A stretch of DNA of 64,000 nt from Salinibaculum rarum (GTDB taxonomy: Archaea > Halobacteriota > Halobacteria > Halobacteriales > Haloarculaceae), in the NCBI RefSeq assembly GCF_030505615.1, contig NZ_CP129992.1, positions 620,001 through 684,000 on the forward strand, given 5' to 3'. Of the stretch, positions 33,318 to 41,773 are shown piece by piece (the first letter of the stretch is position 1; each line of letters opens with the position of its first letter). The position numbers and the translations under genes are program-made. Under the pieces are notes generated by a model. That model was not told where the DNA came from, made no database searches, and worked only from the letters and a program-made list of their open reading frames with translations.

Positions 33318-34396
33318 CACACCGCGTCGTAGTCGACGTGATACTGCCGGTCGTCGCCGTCGATTGGGTTCACGGCACTGGCCTCGTAGAAGCGAATTTC
33401 GCGTTCCTGTTTGGTCCGGACGGGAAAGTCGTAGTGGTCGGCCTCGTATGCCAGGTCGTCGCCGTCTGCCCGGCGCTCGGTGACAAACTCGCGGTGTGCG
33501 TCGAGGCGGTCGGCGATGACTGCCCGGGAGATGTCGGGCACGTCAGCGATACGGTCGTCGAAGTGTGCCAGAAACTCCTCGTCGAGTTCACATCCCACGG
33601 AGTCGCGGCCGGCGACCATCGCCGCGAGCGTCGTCGTCCCCGTGCCCCAGAAGGGGTCGAGGACGGTGTCGCCGTAGACGGAGTACATGTTGATGAGGCG
33701 GTACGGAATCTCGAGGGGGTAGGCGGCCGCGCGGTCGCGCAACTCCTCGGCGGCGAGGTCCTGCACGCGGCCGCGCACCTCCGTCCACAGGTCGGTGAAC
33801 CACCGATTTCGCTCCTCCCAGAAGAAGGCACTCTCGTAGCGGTGGGCGGCGCCGGGTTCGAACGACCGCCGTGCACCCTTCCGGAAGACAAGCACGTACT
33901 CGTGTTCGAGCGTGACGTAGGCGTTCGGCGGGACCATCCCCGACCCCATGAACTTCGCGGCGCTGTTGGTCGGTTTGTGCCAGAGAACGTCCGGCAACGG
34001 GTCGAATCCCATTCCCTCGAAGGTATCTGTGATGCGGGCGTGGTTGGGGTAGACGCGAAAGCGACCGTCGACCTTCCGCGTGGCGTCGCCGACGTTGATA
34101 CAGGCGATGCCGCCGGGGACGAGCACGCGGTCGAGTTCCGCCCACACCGCATCGAGCGCGTCGTGCATCGCGTCGAAGGCCGCCTGGCCGTTTCCGGCAT
34201 CGAGCGCGCTGCCCGCATCCGGTGCAAGCGTCGCAAAGAGGTTGTCCCACATCTCTATCATCGGATAGGGTGGGGAGGTGACGACCAGGTCGACGGACTC
34301 GTCAGGGACGGAGAGGTCCCGCGCGTCGCCGATAGTGACACGATGGGTCGTTTCGAGCGTGTCGTCGCCAGCGGGCGCGCTGTCGTCGCCGGCCAT
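33317..34396 (-). CDS. orphan DNA methyltransferase, TSPPY type (probable CTAG N4-cytosine, Zim-like)
   Basis: A 359-residue DNA methyltransferase. The catalytic loop TSPPYPMIEMW lies near residue 40 and the SAM-binding motif DPFWGTGTTTLAAMVAGRDSVGCE near residue 245. Motif IV before motif I is the beta-class order, used by N4-cytosine and N6-adenine enzymes; TSPPY favours N4-cytosine. No restriction endonuclease gene is adjacent. Haloarchaea share a conserved orphan enzyme of this kind (Zim) that modifies CTAG; assignment to it is inference from family memory. The start ATG overlaps the hisG stop (ATGA). Confidence 0.82.
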   Translation of the reverse strand: MAGDDSAPAGDDTLETTHRVTIGDARDLSVPDESVDLVVTSPPYPMIEMWDNLFATLAPDAGSALDAGNGQAAFDAMHDALDAVWAELDRVLVPGGIACINVGDATRKVDGRFRVYPNHARITDTFEGMGFDPLPDVLWHKPTNSAAKFMGSGMVPPNAYVTLEHEYVLVFRKGARRSFEPGAAHRYESAFFWEERNRWFTDLWTEVRGRVQDLAAEELRDRAAAYPLEIPYRLINMYSVYGDTVLDPFWGTGTTTLAAMVAGRDSVGCELDEEFLAHFDDRIADVPDISRAVIADRLDAHREFVTERRADGDDLAYEADHYDFPVRTKQEREIRFYEASAVNPIDGDDRQYHVDYDAV

Positions 34397-35241
34397 CACT
34401 CGACGAGGCGCTCGATTTCGGTCACGAGGATGTCGCTCGCACCCATCTCCTTGAGGTCGCTGATGGTCTCGAAAACGCGGCTCTCCTCGACGACGGCGTG
34501 GACCGCGACCATCTCGCCGCCGGCGATGTCCATCACCGTCGGCCCGCCCATCCCCGGAATCACGTCTTTGACGTCCTGTAGCTGCTCCTCGGGGACGTTC
34601 ATCATCAGATAGCGTTTGTCCTCTGCCGAGAGCACCGACGCGAGCGCGGTGGTCACCTGCTGGACTTTCTCGTTGTCTTTCGTGTCGGGGCGGGCAAAGA
34701 GTCGGACGGAGGAGTCGAGCACCTCGTCGACGATACCGAGTCGGTTCATCCGCAACGTCGTCCCGGTGGAGGTGATATCGACGATTGCGTCGGCGATGTC
34801 GACGTGTGGCGTCAGTTCCGTCGCACCTGAGACTTCCGCGATGTCGACGTCAACGGCCTTGTCCGCGAAGTAGTTGCGAGTGATGTTCGGGAACTCGGTG
34901 GCAACGGTGCCGCCGTCGAGGTCGGCGACCGTTTCGATGTCCCCCTCCTCGGGCGAGGCCAGCACGAGTCGGCAGGAACCGTAGCCGAGGTCGAGCAGGT
35001 CCACGAGTCCAGTTTCCGATTCCTGTTCCTGGTCGTAGCCGGTGATGCCGATGTCGGCGGCGCCGTCGGCGACGTACTCGGGAATGTCCGCAGCGCGGGC
35101 AAAGAGGACGGTCACGTCGGGGTCGACGGTGTCGGCGTAGAGTTTGCGGTCGGCCCCATCGACGAGGTGGAGGCCGGCACGCTCCAGCAAATCGAGTGTC
35201 GGGTCGTGGAGACGGCCCTTGTTGGGCACGGCAATGCGCAT
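34396..35241 (-). CDS. hisG: ATP phosphoribosyltransferase HisG (long form)
   Basis: A 281-residue enzyme for the first step of histidine biosynthesis, joining ATP and PRPP. The start [14 protein letters not shown] and the middle [10 protein letters not shown] are catalytic-domain marks, with [19 protein letters not shown] binding phosphoribosyl. The last ~75 residues are the regulatory HisG_C domain ([29 protein letters not shown]), so this is the long, HisZ-independent, histidine-inhibited form. Its stop overlaps the start of the methyltransferase gene, coupling translation of the two. Confidence 0.96.
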   Translation of the reverse strand: MRIAVPNKGRLHDPTLDLLERAGLHLVDGADRKLYADTVDPDVTVLFARAADIPEYVADGAADIGITGYDQEQESETGLVDLLDLGYGSCRLVLASPEEGDIETVADLDGGTVATEFPNITRNYFADKAVDVDIAEVSGATELTPHVDIADAIVDITSTGTTLRMNRLGIVDEVLDSSVRLFARPDTKDNEKVQQVTTALASVLSAEDKRYLMMNVPEEQLQDVKDVIPGMGGPTVMDIAGGEMVAVHAVVEESRVFETISDLKEMGASDILVTEIERLVE

Positions 35242-35293
35242 ACTGGCAGGTCACACTCGGCGGGCAACTGTCTTTCCCTCTCTCGGCAACCGC

Positions 35294-36559
35294 TCAGTCC
35301 GCTCCACTTGCCCGCTCGCGGCCGCCCTCACGCGCAGGTAGGAACAGATAGACGACGCCAGCCAGCGCCGACAGGCCGGCCAGCAGGAAAAACGCCTCAG
35401 CGAAGAGCGCACGGTCTGCCATCGTGCCGACGACTGTGGAGCCGAAAGCACCGACGGTAAAGAAAATCGTCCGGAGCAACCCCCAGACGGTGCCGCGGAT
35501 ACGCGTCGGGAGCAGGGAGACGATGTAGGCGTTCGAGACCGGTCCCATCGAGAGTCGGATGCCGAGCAGCGCCGCCACGACAGCCAGCGCAAGCGTCCCG
35601 GAGACAAAGGGCAACACCGCGAGCGGGAGGGCACCGAAGAGTGCGACGGCGGCGAGGACGGTCCCGTGCCCGTAGCGGTCCGCGAGGCCGCCGCCGACAG
35701 ATTGCCAGAGCGCCCCCGAGACGAACAACAGCCCGAAGAGCAGTCCCGCAGTCCCCGGAGAGAGGTCTTTGACGGTGACGAGATATGTCGTGAAGAAGGC
35801 AGTCAGCCCCTGGAAGATAAACAGCATCAGCGTCGCACCGAGGACGGCAAGCCCGACGCGGCGCGAGCGAATCGCGTCTGCGACGGTCACGGCGACGGCC
35901 CGAAGGCTGGCCGTTCCACCGTCGGTCGCCGGGACGGCGTCACTCGAGTGCCCGCCGGGAACGACCCGCCAGAGCGCGAGCGCGACCACGAGAAAGCCGG
36001 GAATCGTGACGGCGATAGCGGTGCGCCAGCCGGCAGTCGTGGCGATGCCCGTCGCAATCGCCGGCAGGAGTGCCGCGCCGAGGCTCCCGGCCGCGAGCAC
36101 GCCACCGAAGGCGAGGCCGTCACGGTCGGGAAAGGTCCGCGAGAGGACGATTCCACGGGGAGGACCGTACAATCCCGACCCGAACCCGAAAGCGGCCGTC
36201 GCCGCGAGAAAGACCCCGAAGGTCGGCGAGAAGGCGTAGCCGACCAGTCCGGCCGCGCCGACGAGGACGCTGGCGACCAGCAGGCGACGCTCGCCGAGGC
36301 GGTCGACGAGCGCGCCGGCGGGAAACTGCGTCATGGCGTAGGTGACCCACAGCAGCGTGATCGCCGCGCCGGCGGTGGCGTTCGAGACCGGGAAATCCCG
36401 GGTGATAGCAGGCAGGAGTGCGGGCACGACAAAGCGGAGTCCGAGGACGAAAAACCAGCCGGCGGCCACCGCGAGGAGCGTCCAGCCGCGGCCGTCCCCG
36501 TGAACGTCCCGGAGCGTCGCCCGGAGACCTGCCAGTGTCGAACGAGGGCTGGGTGACAC
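35294..36559 (-). CDS. MFS transporter
   Basis: A 421-residue protein with about 12 membrane helices. The loop GALVDRLGERRLL between helices 2 and 3 is the MFS signature, and GGLADRYGHGTVL is its repeat in the second half. The start is uncertain: upstream frame is open for 150 more codons but Ser/Arg-rich and not membrane-like. I chose the GTG at 36559, giving MSPSPRSTLAG. The substrate is unknown. It lies between hisG and the divergent deaminase gene (82 bases between starts). Confidence 0.85.
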   Translation of the reverse strand: MSPSPRSTLAGLRATLRDVHGDGRGWTLLAVAAGWFFVLGLRFVVPALLPAITRDFPVSNATAGAAITLLWVTYAMTQFPAGALVDRLGERRLLVASVLVGAAGLVGYAFSPTFGVFLAATAAFGFGSGLYGPPRGIVLSRTFPDRDGLAFGGVLAAGSLGAALLPAIATGIATTAGWRTAIAVTIPGFLVVALALWRVVPGGHSSDAVPATDGGTASLRAVAVTVADAIRSRRVGLAVLGATLMLFIFQGLTAFFTTYLVTVKDLSPGTAGLLFGLLFVSGALWQSVGGGLADRYGHGTVLAAVALFGALPLAVLPFVSGTLALAVVAALLGIRLSMGPVSNAYIVSLLPTRIRGTVWGLLRTIFFTVGAFGSTVVGTMADRALFAEAFFLLAGLSALAGVVYLFLPAREGGRERASGAD

Positions 36560-36641
36560 TACCGAGAGAACGGGACCGAACGGAAAGACGCTGACGCTCT
36601 CAATCCGAGGATTGACACTCCCTGGCGGCAAACGCCGCGGT

Positions 36642-37934
36642 ATGAGTTCACTTCTCGTCACCGGCGGGCGCGTCCTCCGGCCCGACGCGACCGTCGAACG
36701 AGCAGACGTACTGCTCGACCAGGACAGCGGCACAATCGAAGCCGTCGGCGACGGACTCGGCGGGGCCGACGACACGCTCGATGCCGACGGCGACCTCGTC
36801 ATCCCCGGCCTCGTCAACGCCCACACCCACGTCGCGATGACGCTCTTTCGCGGCCACGCCGACGACAAACCACTCGACGCGTGGCTCCAGGAAGACATCT
36901 GGCCGGTCGAAGCGGAACTGGAGGCCGACGACGTCGCCGCCGGCGCCCGCCTTGGCATCGCCGAGATGATTCGCTCCGGGACGACCGCCTTCGCCGACAT
37001 GTACTTTTTCATGCCCGAAGTCGCCGACGTGGTCGCCGAGACGGGCGTTCGCGCCAGACTGGGTCACGGCTGTATCTCCGTGGGCAAGGACGACGAGAGC
37101 GCCCGCGCGGACTTCCGGGAGGGCATCGACTTCGCCCGCGAGTACGACGACACGGCCGACGGCCGCGTGCAGACGATGTTCACGCCCCACTCGCTGACGA
37201 CGGTCTTCGAGGAGCACTTCGCCGATTTCGCCCCCGAAGCGACGGATGCCGGCGTCCCGATTCACTTCCACGCCAACGAGACGACCGACGAGGTCGACCC
37301 AATCGTCTCCGAGCGTGACCGGCGACCGCTCGACTGGGCCGACGAACTCGGACTCCTGGCCGACGATTCCTTCATCGCCCACGGCGTCCACGTCGACCGC
37401 TCGGAGATGGACCTCCTCGCTGACCGCGGGAGCGCCGTCGTCCACTGCCCGGCCTCGAACATGAAACTCGCCAGCGGGATGGCACCCGTCCAGGAACTGG
37501 TCGACGCCGGCGTCACAGTCGGACTGGGCACGGACGGCGCAGCCTCGAACAACGACCTCGATATGTTCGGCGAGCTGCGCGACGCCGCGATGCTTGGCAA
37601 ACTCGCCGCCGACGACGCCAGCGCCGTCGACGCGGCGACGGCCGTCGAGATTGCGACACAGGGCAGCGCCGACGCCATCGGCATCGACAGCGGGCGCATC
37701 GAGGCTGGCGCGAACGCTGACCTCGCCGTCGTCGATTTGGACGCCCCGCACCTCACCCCACAGCACGACCTCGTGAGTCACCTCGCCTACGCCGTCCGCG
37801 GGAGCGACGTGCGCCACACCGTCTGCGACGGCCAGGTACTCATGCGCGACCGTGAGCTGACGACCATCGACGAAGCGGCCGCGCGCGAGCAGGCAGAAGA
37901 GCGCGCACAGGCACTCGTCGCACGGGCGGAATGA
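36642..37934 (+). CDS. 5'-deoxyadenosine / methylthioadenosine / SAH deaminase (MtaD/DadD family)
   Basis: A 430-residue amidohydrolase. Metal ligands are NAHTHVAMT (HxH), the His of IHFHANET, the His of AHGVHV, and the Asp of GLGTDGAASNND; VVHCPASNMKLASG is also typical. The family deaminates S-adenosylhomocysteine, methylthioadenosine or 5'-deoxyadenosine. ahcY lies 1.7 kb downstream on the same strand, which supports a role in clearing SAM by-products. The ATG at 36642 gives MSSLLVTGGRV. The 3-hydroxyacid dehydrogenase gene converges with no gap. Confidence 0.9.
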   Translation: MSSLLVTGGRVLRPDATVERADVLLDQDSGTIEAVGDGLGGADDTLDADGDLVIPGLVNAHTHVAMTLFRGHADDKPLDAWLQEDIWPVEAELEADDVAAGARLGIAEMIRSGTTAFADMYFFMPEVADVVAETGVRARLGHGCISVGKDDESARADFREGIDFAREYDDTADGRVQTMFTPHSLTTVFEEHFADFAPEATDAGVPIHFHANETTDEVDPIVSERDRRPLDWADELGLLADDSFIAHGVHVDRSEMDLLADRGSAVVHCPASNMKLASGMAPVQELVDAGVTVGLGTDGAASNNDLDMFGELRDAAMLGKLAADDASAVDAATAVEIATQGSADAIGIDSGRIEAGANADLAVVDLDAPHLTPQHDLVSHLAYAVRGSDVRHTVCDGQVLMRDRELTTIDEAAAREQAEERAQALVARAE

Positions 37935-38816
37935 CTACTCCCCGACAGTGTGGCCGGTGACCGATTCGAGGTGTTTCAAGAGCGCCATCATGTCTTCCTC
38001 GCCGTGGCCGAGCGCCCGCGTCGCGCTGGCGGCCTCCCGGGTCGCCGCCGTCGCTGGCAGGGGCACCGCCGTCTCGCCAGCCGCGTCGAGGACGAGATTC
38101 AGGTCCTTGAACAGCAAGTCGACGGGAAACTGCGGCGTGAAGTCACGCTCGCGGACGACTGGCCCCTTGTAGTCGTACAGCGGCGCACCGAGGACGCCGC
38201 CCTGAATCACGTCGAGGACCTCCCCCAGCGGCAGGTCCTGCCCGTCGGCGAAGGCCAGCGCCTCCGCAAAGCCCTCCATCAGCACACCGAGCATGAGATT
38301 CGTCGTGAGTTTCATGCTCGTTCCATCGCCGACGCCGCCGACGTGGCGCACGTCGCCGAACACCGAGAGGAGCGACTCCGTTTCGGCGAAGATATCCTCG
38401 TCGGCCCCCGCGAGGACCAGCAAGTCACCGGACTCCGCAGGGCCGACGGTTCCGAGAACGGGCGCGTCGACGTAGGCGCCGCCGGCCCCACGGACAGCGG
38501 CGGCCACCTCGTCGGTCGCACCTTGGGAGACAGTCGAGGTATCGACGACGACAGTCCCCTCGCGGAGTCCAGACAGAACGCCGTCATCGCCGAGTGTGAC
38601 CGCTCGAAGCGCCTCGGGCCCGGTGACCATCGTGACGATGGCTTCCGAGTCCGCGGCGAGCGCGGCCGGCGAGTCGTACGTGCGGACGCCGGCGTCCGCG
38701 AACGGGTCCATTTTCGAGGCAGTGCGGTTGTAGACCCCGAGGTCGTAGTCGTCGGCGACGTTCCACGCCATCGGTTCGCCCATCGCGCCGAGTCCGATGA
38801 AGCCGATTTGCTCCAT
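37935..38816 (-). CDS. beta-hydroxyacid dehydrogenase family oxidoreductase
   Basis: A 293-residue NAD(P)-dependent enzyme of the 3-hydroxyisobutyrate/6-phosphogluconate dehydrogenase family. The dinucleotide turn is IGFIGLGAMGEPMA. Substrate-binding DAPVLGTVGPAESGDL and the catalytic Lys in GDGTSMKLTTNLML are clear. Substrate is not known; the family includes tartronate semialdehyde, succinic semialdehyde and hydroxyisobutyrate enzymes. A palindromic CGTTCGAACG lies just upstream of its start (38823-38832). Confidence 0.88.
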   Translation of the reverse strand: MEQIGFIGLGAMGEPMAWNVADDYDLGVYNRTASKMDPFADAGVRTYDSPAALAADSEAIVTMVTGPEALRAVTLGDDGVLSGLREGTVVVDTSTVSQGATDEVAAAVRGAGGAYVDAPVLGTVGPAESGDLLVLAGADEDIFAETESLLSVFGDVRHVGGVGDGTSMKLTTNLMLGVLMEGFAEALAFADGQDLPLGEVLDVIQGGVLGAPLYDYKGPVVRERDFTPQFPVDLLFKDLNLVLDAAGETAVPLPATAATREAASATRALGHGEEDMMALLKHLESVTGHTVGE

Positions 38817-38925
38817 AGATGGGCGTTCGAACGCGACTCAATAATGCGTTCCGCCGCGAGTGGCTGTTGAACGGCGAGTATCGTTTGTAAACCGAATGGA
38901 CGATTTTAAGCGCGTTTGAGCGGTC

Positions 38926-38968
38926 GTGAACGACTCGTGAACGCGGTGAACCACGAGGGGGGTTTAGG
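38926..38968 (+). promoter_or_regulatory. triple GTGAAC direct repeat and TATA-like box
   Basis: GTGAAC occurs at 38926-38931, 38937-38942 and 38946-38951, spaced 11 and 9 bases, about one helical turn. A TTTAGG box follows at 38963-38968, about 30 bases before the ATG at 38997. The layout suggests an activator site upstream of the secreted repeat protein gene. Confidence 0.45.
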
Positions 38969-38996
38969 GGGAAGACAGTCACAGCACAGAGTGAGC

Positions 38997-39515
38997 ATGA
39001 CGCGTAAACTGTGTGCACTAGTGTTGGCGACGCTGCTACTGTGTGCGACGCCGCTGGCGGGAGCCGCGGTGGCCGCAGACGCAGGTAACACGCCGGACGA
39101 CCCTGTAGGCAACGAGTCCGATTCCTTCGGCATGCAGGTCTCCCTGTTCGTCGACAGCGCGAAAGAAAACGAGACCGGGCCGCTCGGTCCGCTCGTCGCC
39201 TCGTTCGTCGTCTCGAACAACCCCGGCAACGCGCCCGACCACGCCGGACCGCCGGCCTGGGTCGTGGGTGGCGACGAAAACGAAACGGACGATAACGAGA
39301 CTCGCGGGCCACCGGAAGACGTGGGTCCAAACGGCACGCAGGGCCCGCCGGCTGACGCCGGTCCGAGCGACGACAACGAGACCCGCGGGCCACCTGCCGA
39401 TGCTGGCCCCAACGACGAGCGTGAGGATAGCGACGGGGACGAAGAAGACGAAAGCGACGGTGACGAAGAAAGCGACGAGCGCCGCGGACCGCCTGCACAC
39501 GCGGGTCCGCGCTGA
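38997..39515 (+). CDS. secreted acidic protein with GPPxDAGP repeats
   Basis: A 172-residue protein with a clear Sec signal peptide (MTRKLCALVLATLLLCATPLAGAAVAA, cleavage near residue 27). The mature chain is low-complexity. A short motif of the form RGPPxDAGP recurs: DHAGPPAW, RGPPEDVGP, QGPPADAGP, RGPPADAGP and RGPPAHAGP. The spacers are Asn/Asp/Glu-rich and several NET/NGT sites could be N-glycosylated. No anchor is present, so the protein may be released or cell-wall associated. I do not recognise a family. Confidence 0.75.
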   Translation: MTRKLCALVLATLLLCATPLAGAAVAADAGNTPDDPVGNESDSFGMQVSLFVDSAKENETGPLGPLVASFVVSNNPGNAPDHAGPPAWVVGGDENETDDNETRGPPEDVGPNGTQGPPADAGPSDDNETRGPPADAGPNDEREDSDGDEEDESDGDEESDERRGPPAHAGPR

Positions 39516-39563
39516 CTCGGTGTGACCGACAATCGACGACATCTCCTCCGCGCCCGCTTCGGT

Positions 39564-39577
39564 AGGGTTTTTTGACC
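39564..39577 (+). promoter_or_regulatory. T6 run before ahcY (terminator or TATA element)
   Basis: Six T residues at 39568-39573 follow the stop of the secreted protein gene by about 53 bases and precede the ahcY ATG by 24-29 bases. It could end the upstream transcript (archaeal terminators are T-runs), or serve as the TATA element of ahcY, or both. Confidence 0.4.
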
Positions 39578-39596
39578 GCTTCCCTATCCTTCGAGC

Positions 39597-40874
39597 ATGA
39601 CACCCCCTATCCGCGAGCAGCTCGACGACCCCGCCGACGCCGTCGAGTCCGGCCAGCGCAAGATGGACTGGGCACGCCAGCACATGCCCATCATGGCCGC
39701 GTTGCGAGAGGAGTTCGAAGCCACCCAACCATTCGCCGACCAGCGAATCGGCATGGCGATGCACGTCGAAGCAAAGACCGCGATTCTCGCGGACGTACTC
39801 GCCGCCGGCGGCGCCGAAGTAGCCATCACCGGCTGTAACCCGCTCTCGACACACGACGACGTCAGCGCCGCGCTCGACGCCGTCGACGGCGTCACCTCCT
39901 ACGCCCGCCGCGGCGTCGACGACGACGAGTATTATGCCGCCATCGAGGCGGTCATCGAACACGAACCGACCATCACCGTCGACGACGGGATGGACCTCGT
40001 CGCAGCTATCCACGAGGACTACCCGGAACTCATCGACTCCATCGTCGGCGGTGCCGAGGAGACGACCACGGGCGTCCACCGCCTGCGCGCGATGGACGAG
40101 GACGGCGCACTCGAGTACCCGATGTTCGCCGTCAACGACACCCCCATGAAGCGCCTGTTCGACAACGTCCACGGCACAGGTGAGTCCTCGCTGGCCTCGA
40201 TTGCCATGACGACGAACCTCTCGTGGGCCGGCAAGACCGTCGTCGTCGCCGGCTACGGCCACTGTGGCAAAGGCGTCGCGAAGAAAGCCAGCGGCCAGAA
40301 CGCCAACGTGGTCGTCACGGAAGTCGAGCCACGCCGCGCGCTCGAAGCCCACATGGAAGGCTACGACGTCTTGCCGATGGCCGAAGCCGCAAAGAAAGGC
40401 GACGTGTTCATCACGACGACCGGCAACCGCGACGTCATCGTCGACGAGCACTTCGACGCCATGCAGGACGGTGTCCTGCTGGCCAACGCCGGCCACTTCG
40501 ACGTGGAAATCGACCTCGACGCACTCTCTGAGAAGGCCGTCGACACCTACGAGGCCCGCGACGGCGTCCAGGCCTACGAGATGGCCGACGGCCGCCGGCT
40601 GAACGTCCTCGCGGAGGGACGGCTGGTCAACCTCGCGACGCCAATCGCGCTGGGCCACCCGGTCGAAGTGATGGACCAGAGCTTCGGCGTCCAGGCGGTC
40701 AGCGTTCGCGAACTCGTCGAGAACGGTGACGACTACGAGCCCGGCGTCCACGACGTTCCCGACGAACTGGACAAGGAAGTCGCAGAGATCAAACTCGACG
40801 CCGAGGGCGTCGCCTACGACGAGCTGACCGGCGACCAGCGCGAGTACATGGGGAGCTGGCAACACGGCACATAG
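39597..40874 (+). CDS. ahcY: adenosylhomocysteinase
   Basis: A 425-residue NAD-dependent hydrolase that splits S-adenosylhomocysteine into adenosine and homocysteine. Visible marks are MAMHVEAKTA, the GCNPLSTHDD substrate region, the NAD-binding turn VVAGYGHCGKGVAKKA, and NAGHFDVEID. The end is shorter than bacterial/eukaryal enzymes but has the ...QREYMGSWQHGT finish expected in archaea. With the nearby MtaD/DadD-type deaminase it recycles the products of methylation. Confidence 0.97.
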   Translation: MTPPIREQLDDPADAVESGQRKMDWARQHMPIMAALREEFEATQPFADQRIGMAMHVEAKTAILADVLAAGGAEVAITGCNPLSTHDDVSAALDAVDGVTSYARRGVDDDEYYAAIEAVIEHEPTITVDDGMDLVAAIHEDYPELIDSIVGGAEETTTGVHRLRAMDEDGALEYPMFAVNDTPMKRLFDNVHGTGESSLASIAMTTNLSWAGKTVVVAGYGHCGKGVAKKASGQNANVVVTEVEPRRALEAHMEGYDVLPMAEAAKKGDVFITTTGNRDVIVDEHFDAMQDGVLLANAGHFDVEIDLDALSEKAVDTYEARDGVQAYEMADGRRLNVLAEGRLVNLATPIALGHPVEVMDQSFGVQAVSVRELVENGDDYEPGVHDVPDELDKEVAEIKLDAEGVAYDELTGDQREYMGSWQHGT

Positions 40875-40922
40875 CCTGGCGGCACCCGGACCGGATGGCT
40901 AGACTCGGAAGCCAGTCGTCGT

Positions 40923-41723
40923 TCAGAACTCCGCGGCCGGCTTCGTCCGTGCGTCTGCACGGAACTGTTCGTACACCCGTTCACCCCACGACCGCAACGC
41001 GTCGGTCTCGGCGGTGAGGACCGCCCGTGGGAATCCCTCGTCGTCTTCGACGCCAACCTGGACAGTGCCGCTCCCGGAGAGACCGAGATAGAAGGGTATC
41101 GGCTCGGGACTGACCAGAACGGTCATGCTGCCACATTCGATTTGTTCGCGAAGGAGCGACGCGAACTCCCCGGTCGAAATCGTCTCCTCGACCTCCGGCG
41201 TGACTATCATTTCCAGTTCCAGGTCGCCGTTCTTGAGCCGGTCGTCGGTGCTCCGGGCGACTTGCAGGTCGATAGAGGGCAACAGCATCCGAAACTGGTC
41301 GTGCTCACTGACTGTTTTGGCGTGTTTGCGCGACGGCGCGTAGGGGTTGACGTCAGTCGAGACGGTGATGTCGGCCGCGCTCAGTTCGTCGAGGCTGATG
41401 TCGTGGTCCGAGTAGGGGAACCACTCGAGAAACGTCGACAGTTCGTCAGTCACCTCGAACGTGTCGACGGCATCCGCAATCGTCTCTGCGACGATTCGAC
41501 CCGTCGGCGTGAGGTGATACGTCGCGCCGTCGTGGCCCACCAGCCCTCGCTCCTCGAGTGCGGTGAGCGCGCGCGTAATCGTCGACCGGGAGACCGAGAA
41601 CCGGTCCCGGAACTGTCGGCGCGACGTAGAGCCCGAGGACAGCAGTTGCAGCAGTATCCGCGTCCGGGGTTCCGAGCGCGTGAGAAAGGACAGGGTGTCG
41701 ATTGCGGCGGACGTATCAGCCAT
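40923..41723 (-). CDS. HTH transcriptional regulator (FilR1/COG4742-like)
   Basis: A 266-residue regulator. Residues about 10-75 form a winged helix (TRILLQLLSSGSTSRRQFRDRF and RSTITRALTALEERGLV). The rest resembles the haloarchaeal FilR1-type ligand-binding region: DDRLKNGDLELEMIVTPEVEE and SMTVLVSPEPIPFYLGL. Ligand and target are unknown. It lies upstream, with respect to its own direction, of nothing on the same strand; ahcY converges. The ABC exporter genes precede it on the same strand, 50 bases away. Confidence 0.85.
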   Translation of the reverse strand: MADTSAAIDTLSFLTRSEPRTRILLQLLSSGSTSRRQFRDRFSVSRSTITRALTALEERGLVGHDGATYHLTPTGRIVAETIADAVDTFEVTDELSTFLEWFPYSDHDISLDELSAADITVSTDVNPYAPSRKHAKTVSEHDQFRMLLPSIDLQVARSTDDRLKNGDLELEMIVTPEVEETISTGEFASLLREQIECGSMTVLVSPEPIPFYLGLSGSGTVQVGVEDDEGFPRAVLTAETDALRSWGERVYEQFRADARTKPAAEF

Positions 41724-41773
41724 CACCCAGTGTGTCGCAAAGCATCTAATTATAGTTTTGGCCGCCAGCGGTC

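Noticed and set aside
36560-37012. An N-terminal extension of the MFS transporter of about 150 codons
   Set aside because: Its Ser/Arg/Pro-rich product is the antisense of the deaminase gene; membrane segments start only after the GTG at 36559.
39268-39525. A Thr/Arg-rich frame overlapping the secreted repeat protein
   Set aside because: It is a shadow of the GPP-repeat coding sequence in another frame, with no start signal or halophilic composition.
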